The notes below the pieces were generated by a model. It searched no databases. It had not been told where the DNA came from and saw only the letters and a list, made by a program, of their open reading frames with translations. Both the position numbers and the translations under genes were made by a program. 64,000 nt of DNA from Fimbriimonadaceae bacterium (GTDB lineage Bacteria; Armatimonadota; Fimbriimonadia; Fimbriimonadales; Fimbriimonadaceae). The stretch lies in assembly GCA_019694835.1 (NCBI GenBank), contig JAIBBE010000107.1, forward strand, positions 1 to 64,000, read 5' to 3'. Of the stretch, positions 60,745 through 64,000 are shown piece by piece. Each line of letters starts with the position of its first letter. Position 1 is the stretch's first letter.

Positions 60745-62001
60745 CTACGTCGTCTTCTTGAGCGCTTCGACGGCTTTGTCAACGACTGGGTCTTTATCGC
60801 CGTCACGCGGCCCGGTCACTTCCACGTCTGGAACCACGGGATTCTTTTCTAGTCGCACGCCTTTGACAGTGACGTAGTCGCTGACGGGATACTGAATAGC
60901 AAATCCTTCGGGGAGACGACCAAAGACCGAGGCAAGCACGGCTCCGGCAGATTTGGTACCGACGACCACGGCACCCCGCAGTTCCTGGAGGGCGGCGGCC
61001 GTAATCTCAGAAGCACTCGCCGAACCTCGATTAATGAGAACGGCGATCTTGCCTGCGTAAGGCTCGATCTCGCGCTTACGGGTCTTGGCTTTCGAGTCGG
61101 ACCACTTGGCAATGGCGATGGGATCCTTCGCATCACCCTTTGCTTCCTCGGCAAACTTCGTGGCTACCCTGCGCGAAATGAACGTCCCATAAGCGGTTCC
61201 GTCGGGCATCAGGAGGCTAAGGAGGTGGTTGAGGTTGTTGGCTGCTCCGCCACCGTTGCTGCGCAGATCGATGATGAGGTGCTTGGCTTTGGCCGCCTCG
61301 CCAACGAGTTTTTCGAGATTGGCCCGGTTGTAGCCAGCTGAAAAGGTCGCGACCCGGATCATCGCCGTTTCGGGGTCAACCCAAGTCAGGGTCTCGGGGC
61401 GAACCGTTGAATACTCCTTCAACTCTAAGGTAACGGTTTTTGTCTCCCCCGACACCTTTTTGACTTCCAGTTCGAGCTTGGAGCCTTTCTCGCCCTGAAT
61501 CGCGTCCGCCTTGTCCGGCACATTTCCGCCGACCTTGACGATGATGTCTCCCGCTTCGAGTCCTGCTTCCTTGGCCGGTCCTTTCTCGGCCACGGCTCGA
61601 ACGAGCAAGCCCGAGTCTTCTTTGCTCACCTGCATTCCAGGGCCGACAGTGGTGGTGCGCCCCCTGGCTGCCGCCGCTCGGGGGGTTTGCAGCCGGATAT
61701 GGCTCAGGCCGAAGTCGCGCAAGGCTCGATTGACTGCACCGACGAATGCCGCAGCTTCTTCAGCCTTGTCGATGGCTTCTCGCTGCTTGGAGAGGAACTC
61801 GGGCCATTTGGCAAAGTCGATACCCGGCACAAAGGCCTTGGTGGTCACGATGACCTCCAACTCCTTTAGGACACTTTCCTTTTGGTCCTTGGTCAGCGCC
61901 GCCGGTGCGGCTGGAGGAGTTTGGGCACCTGCGACCAAGGCAAGACCCGCAAGAAAGAACGCGGCGAAGCATTTCGTCGCCAGTCTCAACCGACAAACCA
62001 T
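60745..62001 (-). CDS. S41 family peptidase with PDZ domain, non-canonical lysine position
   Basis: 418 residues, exported (signal peptide about 1-25, GLALVAGAQ). A PDZ domain lies near 125-180 (AVAEKGPAKEAGLEAGDIIVKVGG), followed by an S41 core with HLIIDLRSNGGGAANNL and the nucleophile serine in NRGSASASEITAAAL. Twenty-five residues on, where CtpA has lysine, there is alanine (VVVGTKSAGAVLAS); the nearest lysine is four residues earlier. It may be of the S41B-like kind that uses other residues. It is convergent with pntB. Confidence 0.82.
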   Translation of the reverse strand: MVCRLRLATKCFAAFFLAGLALVAGAQTPPAAPAALTKDQKESVLKELEVIVTTKAFVPGIDFAKWPEFLSKQREAIDKAEEAAAFVGAVNRALRDFGLSHIRLQTPRAAAARGRTTTVGPGMQVSKEDSGLLVRAVAEKGPAKEAGLEAGDIIVKVGGNVPDKADAIQGEKGSKLELEVKKVSGETKTVTLELKEYSTVRPETLTWVDPETAMIRVATFSAGYNRANLEKLVGEAAKAKHLIIDLRSNGGGAANNLNHLLSLLMPDGTAYGTFISRRVATKFAEEAKGDAKDPIAIAKWSDSKAKTRKREIEPYAGKIAVLINRGSASASEITAAALQELRGAVVVGTKSAGAVLASVFGRLPEGFAIQYPVSDYVTVKGVRLEKNPVVPDVEVTGPRDGDKDPVVDKAVEALKKTT

Positions 62002-62077
62002 AGTCTTCTATACCCCGGAAAACCCCGCGCGGAGTGTCCTGAAGTGCGACTCGTGTTGTCGGAACCCCGAAAATTAT

Positions 62078-62578
62078 CTACTCGGCCAGTGACTTCACGA
62101 GCTTCTGTAGAGACTTGGACGCGTCGACAAGCTCCTTTTTGAGCTCGCTGTTCGCGGCGATCTCGATGGCGCTCTTTTCGGTCAGAACGAAGCGGTGGAC
62201 GTTACCGTTGCGGGCGGTGCCATTTCCGACAGCGTAGGCTCGCCGACGTTCGCGGACGACTCGGGTGGGCAACCACTCCTCGATACGCTTGGCGTAAGCA
62301 TCAGGCGAACCGTTGCGGGCCTCGGCAAGCTCTTGCGTGATCCGATCGAGCTTCCAGCCCTTGTCCTGCAACATCCTTGCACCGAGAATGCATACCAGGT
62401 GCTCATAGCCGTACCGGGCGAATTTCGGTGCGCCGTAGGGTCGGCTGAGAACACCCTGCCCCACATAGTAGCGGATGGTCCTGACCGTCATATCCTCATC
62501 ACCCATGAGGCTATTCACCGCCGCCAGGAGTTCGTTGACCGTGTACGGCGCTTTGGCCTTGTATTCAGATAACCGCAT
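62078..62578 (-). CDS. MerR-like transcriptional regulator
   Basis: 166 residues from the ATG at 62578 (AAAGGAGC just before it); longer in-frame starts up to 62668 exist but lack a ribosome binding site. The winged helix reads YTVNELLAAVNSLMGDEDMTVRTIRYYVGQGVLSRPYGAPKFARYGYEHLVCILGARML, which is MerR-type (TVRTIRYY, then LSRP). The C-terminal part is a helix with heptad-like spacing (IEIAANSELKKELVDASKSLQKLVKSL). It diverges from the aldolase gene and may regulate it. Confidence 0.75.
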   Translation of the reverse strand: MRLSEYKAKAPYTVNELLAAVNSLMGDEDMTVRTIRYYVGQGVLSRPYGAPKFARYGYEHLVCILGARMLQDKGWKLDRITQELAEARNGSPDAYAKRIEEWLPTRVVRERRRAYAVGNGTARNGNVHRFVLTEKSAIEIAANSELKKELVDASKSLQKLVKSLAE

Positions 62579-62810
62579 GCTCCTTTCTAATATGGATTTC
62601 GAAGCCATAAAGTTCATTGCACGGACACAATTGCGGATTACGTCGCCATTCTCTATGCACATGGGCATCTGGATAAGACCATCGCAGAATGCCTAGCGGA
62701 CTGCTAAGGAGACCCAACCATGGGCTCGTCATACCTTGTCATCCGACTCAAATCAGCCAAAATACAACCATAGCGCTCGGCGGCGTGGCCGGGCCGTAGG
62801 AGTACACCAC

Positions 62811-63890
62811 ATGGCAACAGTCGCATCTACCTCGCTCGACCGCATCGTTCAGCTTCTCGGAGAGGACGCCGCACTGCTCGATCACAAGCCGATCGTCAGC
62901 AGGTCGCACCTCCATCTGCCCGGATCGGACTTCGTCGACCGCATCTTTGCTCAAACCGACCGCAGTCCGCAGACTCTCCGGAGCCTGCAGGCACTGTTCG
63001 ACGCTGGGCGACTCGGCGGAACGGGCTATCTCAGCATCTTTCCGGTAGACCAGGGGATCGAGCACAGCGGCGGCGCAAGCTTTGCCAAGAATCCGATCTA
63101 CTTCGATCCGGAGAACATCATCAAGCTGGCGATCGAAGGCGGATGCAATGGCGTCGCGTCGACACTCGGTGTGCTCGGAGCTTGCAGCAGAAAGTATGCC
63201 CACAAGATCCCGTTCGTAGTCAAACTGAACCACAACGAACTCCTGACCTATCCCAATCAGTTCGACCAAGTGATGTTCGCCGACGTTGACCAGGCTTGGA
63301 ATCTCGGGGCCGTTGCGGTAGGTGCCACGATTTACTTTGGCAGCGACAACGCAACCCGCCAGATCGTCGAAGTGAGCCAAGCCTTTGCTCGTGCACACGA
63401 GCTTGGCATGGCGACGATCCTCTGGTGCTACCTCCGAAACAACGACTTCAAGACCGACAAGGACTACCATGTCGCGGCCGACCTAACGGGGCAGGCGAAC
63501 CACCTCGGCGTGACGATCGAGGCCGACATCATCAAGCAAAAGCTGCCGGAAAACAACGGTGGCTATCTCGCCCTCAATTCAGGCGACAGCAGCTACGGCA
63601 AGCTGGACAAGCGCATGTACAGCGACCTCGCCACCGACAACCCCATCGACTTGACGCGCTACCAAGTCTTGAACTGCTACATGGGCCGCGCCGGCCTCAT
63701 CAACTCGGGAGGCGCCAGTGGGGCCAACGACTTCGCCGACGCAGTGCGGACCGCCGTCATCAACAAGCGCGCTGGCGGGATGGGACTCATCTCGGGTCGA
63801 AAGGCATTCCAGCGGCCCATGGAGGAGGGCATCCAGATCCTTCACGCTATCCAAGACGTGTATCTCTGTGATGGAGTGACCATCGCGTAG
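62811..63890 (+). CDS. fbaB: Class I fructose-bisphosphate aldolase (DhnA/FbaB type)
   Basis: 359 residues, cytosolic. GTAGGAG 8 nt upstream selects the ATG at 62811. It cleaves fructose-1,6-bisphosphate in glycolysis and gluconeogenesis. The class I active site is visible: [19 protein letters not shown], the Schiff-base-type KLNHNELL (Lys138) and [40 protein letters not shown] near the C-terminus, which binds phosphate. The length and motifs fit the archaeal-type FbaB proteins of bacteria. Confidence 0.9.
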   Translation: MATVASTSLDRIVQLLGEDAALLDHKPIVSRSHLHLPGSDFVDRIFAQTDRSPQTLRSLQALFDAGRLGGTGYLSIFPVDQGIEHSGGASFAKNPIYFDPENIIKLAIEGGCNGVASTLGVLGACSRKYAHKIPFVVKLNHNELLTYPNQFDQVMFADVDQAWNLGAVAVGATIYFGSDNATRQIVEVSQAFARAHELGMATILWCYLRNNDFKTDKDYHVAADLTGQANHLGVTIEADIIKQKLPENNGGYLALNSGDSSYGKLDKRMYSDLATDNPIDLTRYQVLNCYMGRAGLINSGGASGANDFADAVRTAVINKRAGGMGLISGRKAFQRPMEEGIQILHAIQDVYLCDGVTIA

Positions 63891-64000
63891 AGGGTGCCAT
63901 CGCCGGTGCGCGGTGGGGCAAGCTCAAACGCTTGAACCCACCTACTTGCCTGAGAGGGGGCGTGCCGGTGCCCTGCGAGAGTGCCTCCCCTAGCAGGGGA
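63891..64000 (+). ncRNA. Candidate structured RNA at the window edge (6S-like?)
   Basis: Several hairpins overlap: CCATCGC/GCGGTGG (63897-63916), and GGTGGG plus CAAGC with GCTTG plus CCCACC (63912-63942), which exclude each other. CCCTGC/GCAGGG (63971-63998) forms a third. GGGGCAAGC followed by ACCCACCTACTTG resembles the 3' half of 6S RNA as I remember it from other phyla. A complete RNA would need a 5' half inside the aldolase gene or sequence beyond the window. The identity is uncertain. Confidence 0.25.

Noticed and set aside
63897..64000. Glycine riboswitch on the minus strand (CTCTCAGGCAAG is present)
   Set aside because: The other conserved part of the aptamer (GCCGAAGGGGCAA-like) is not in the right place and no glycine gene follows.

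Overview
The window looks like a chromosomal segment of a member of Armatimonadota, most likely close to Fimbriimonas. This is inferred from gene style, not from a marker gene. The style includes pseudopilins with the conserved [22 protein letters not shown] start, secreted proteins ending in a dockerin-like pair of EF-hand loops, many GTG and TTG starts, GC near 60 percent, and many secreted glycoside hydrolases. No rRNA, tRNA, CRISPR array, prophage or transposase was seen.

Layout. 1-11.3 kb: start of rarA, a secreted dockerin-like protein, a BtuF-like lipoprotein, MTA phosphorylase, a HEAT-repeat protein, an RpiB-like isomerase, two tandem S41 proteins (the first lacking its catalytic residues) and two TIM-barrel sugar isomerases. 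11.3-15.4 kb: a large inverted repeat, SRP RNA, dnaX-ebfC-recR and trpS. 15.5-23.3 kb: an ABC exporter operon, a pseudopilin, a second dockerin-like protein, dnaN and an ECF sigma factor with a probable anti-sigma partner. 23.3-30.4 kb: holA, a glycosyltransferase, a trypsin-like protease split by an in-frame amber codon, a lipoprotein and a second pseudopilin. 30.5-46.7 kb: carbohydrate genes (GH127, GH172/DUF2961, a large glycoside hydrolase-like protein, GH94), two paralogous membrane proteins, a kexin-like subtilase with FN3 repeats and a third dockerin-like protein. 46.7-55.5 kb: dapA, a double-HTH regulator, a receiver protein, a LacI-pseudopilin-glucanase cluster, an esterase, a DUF433/DUF5615 toxin-antitoxin-like pair and a Uma2-like protein. 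55.5-64 kb: PilB ATPase, the three-gene transhydrogenase pntAA-pntAB-pntB, a third S41 protein, a MerR-like regulator, class I aldolase and a possible structured RNA at the edge.

How the parts may work together. The LacI gene sits in an apparent operon with a pseudopilin and a glucanase-like enzyme. LacI-type palindromes (GCTGAA-N-CG-N-TTCAGC) lie at its own promoter, before a dockerin-like protein gene, before a small membrane protein gene and inside the large glycoside hydrolase gene upstream of GH94. This suggests a sugar regulon covering 39.9-53 kb. The PilB ATPase could drive the machine that uses the three pseudopilins. Three secreted proteins share a two-part C-terminal module that may be a surface-sorting device.

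Regulation. More than ten genes have a -10-like hexamer exactly about 6 nt before the start codon, so leaderless transcription seems common. Four different palindromic repeat elements occur, and one of them is read through as protein inside a glycoside hydrolase gene.
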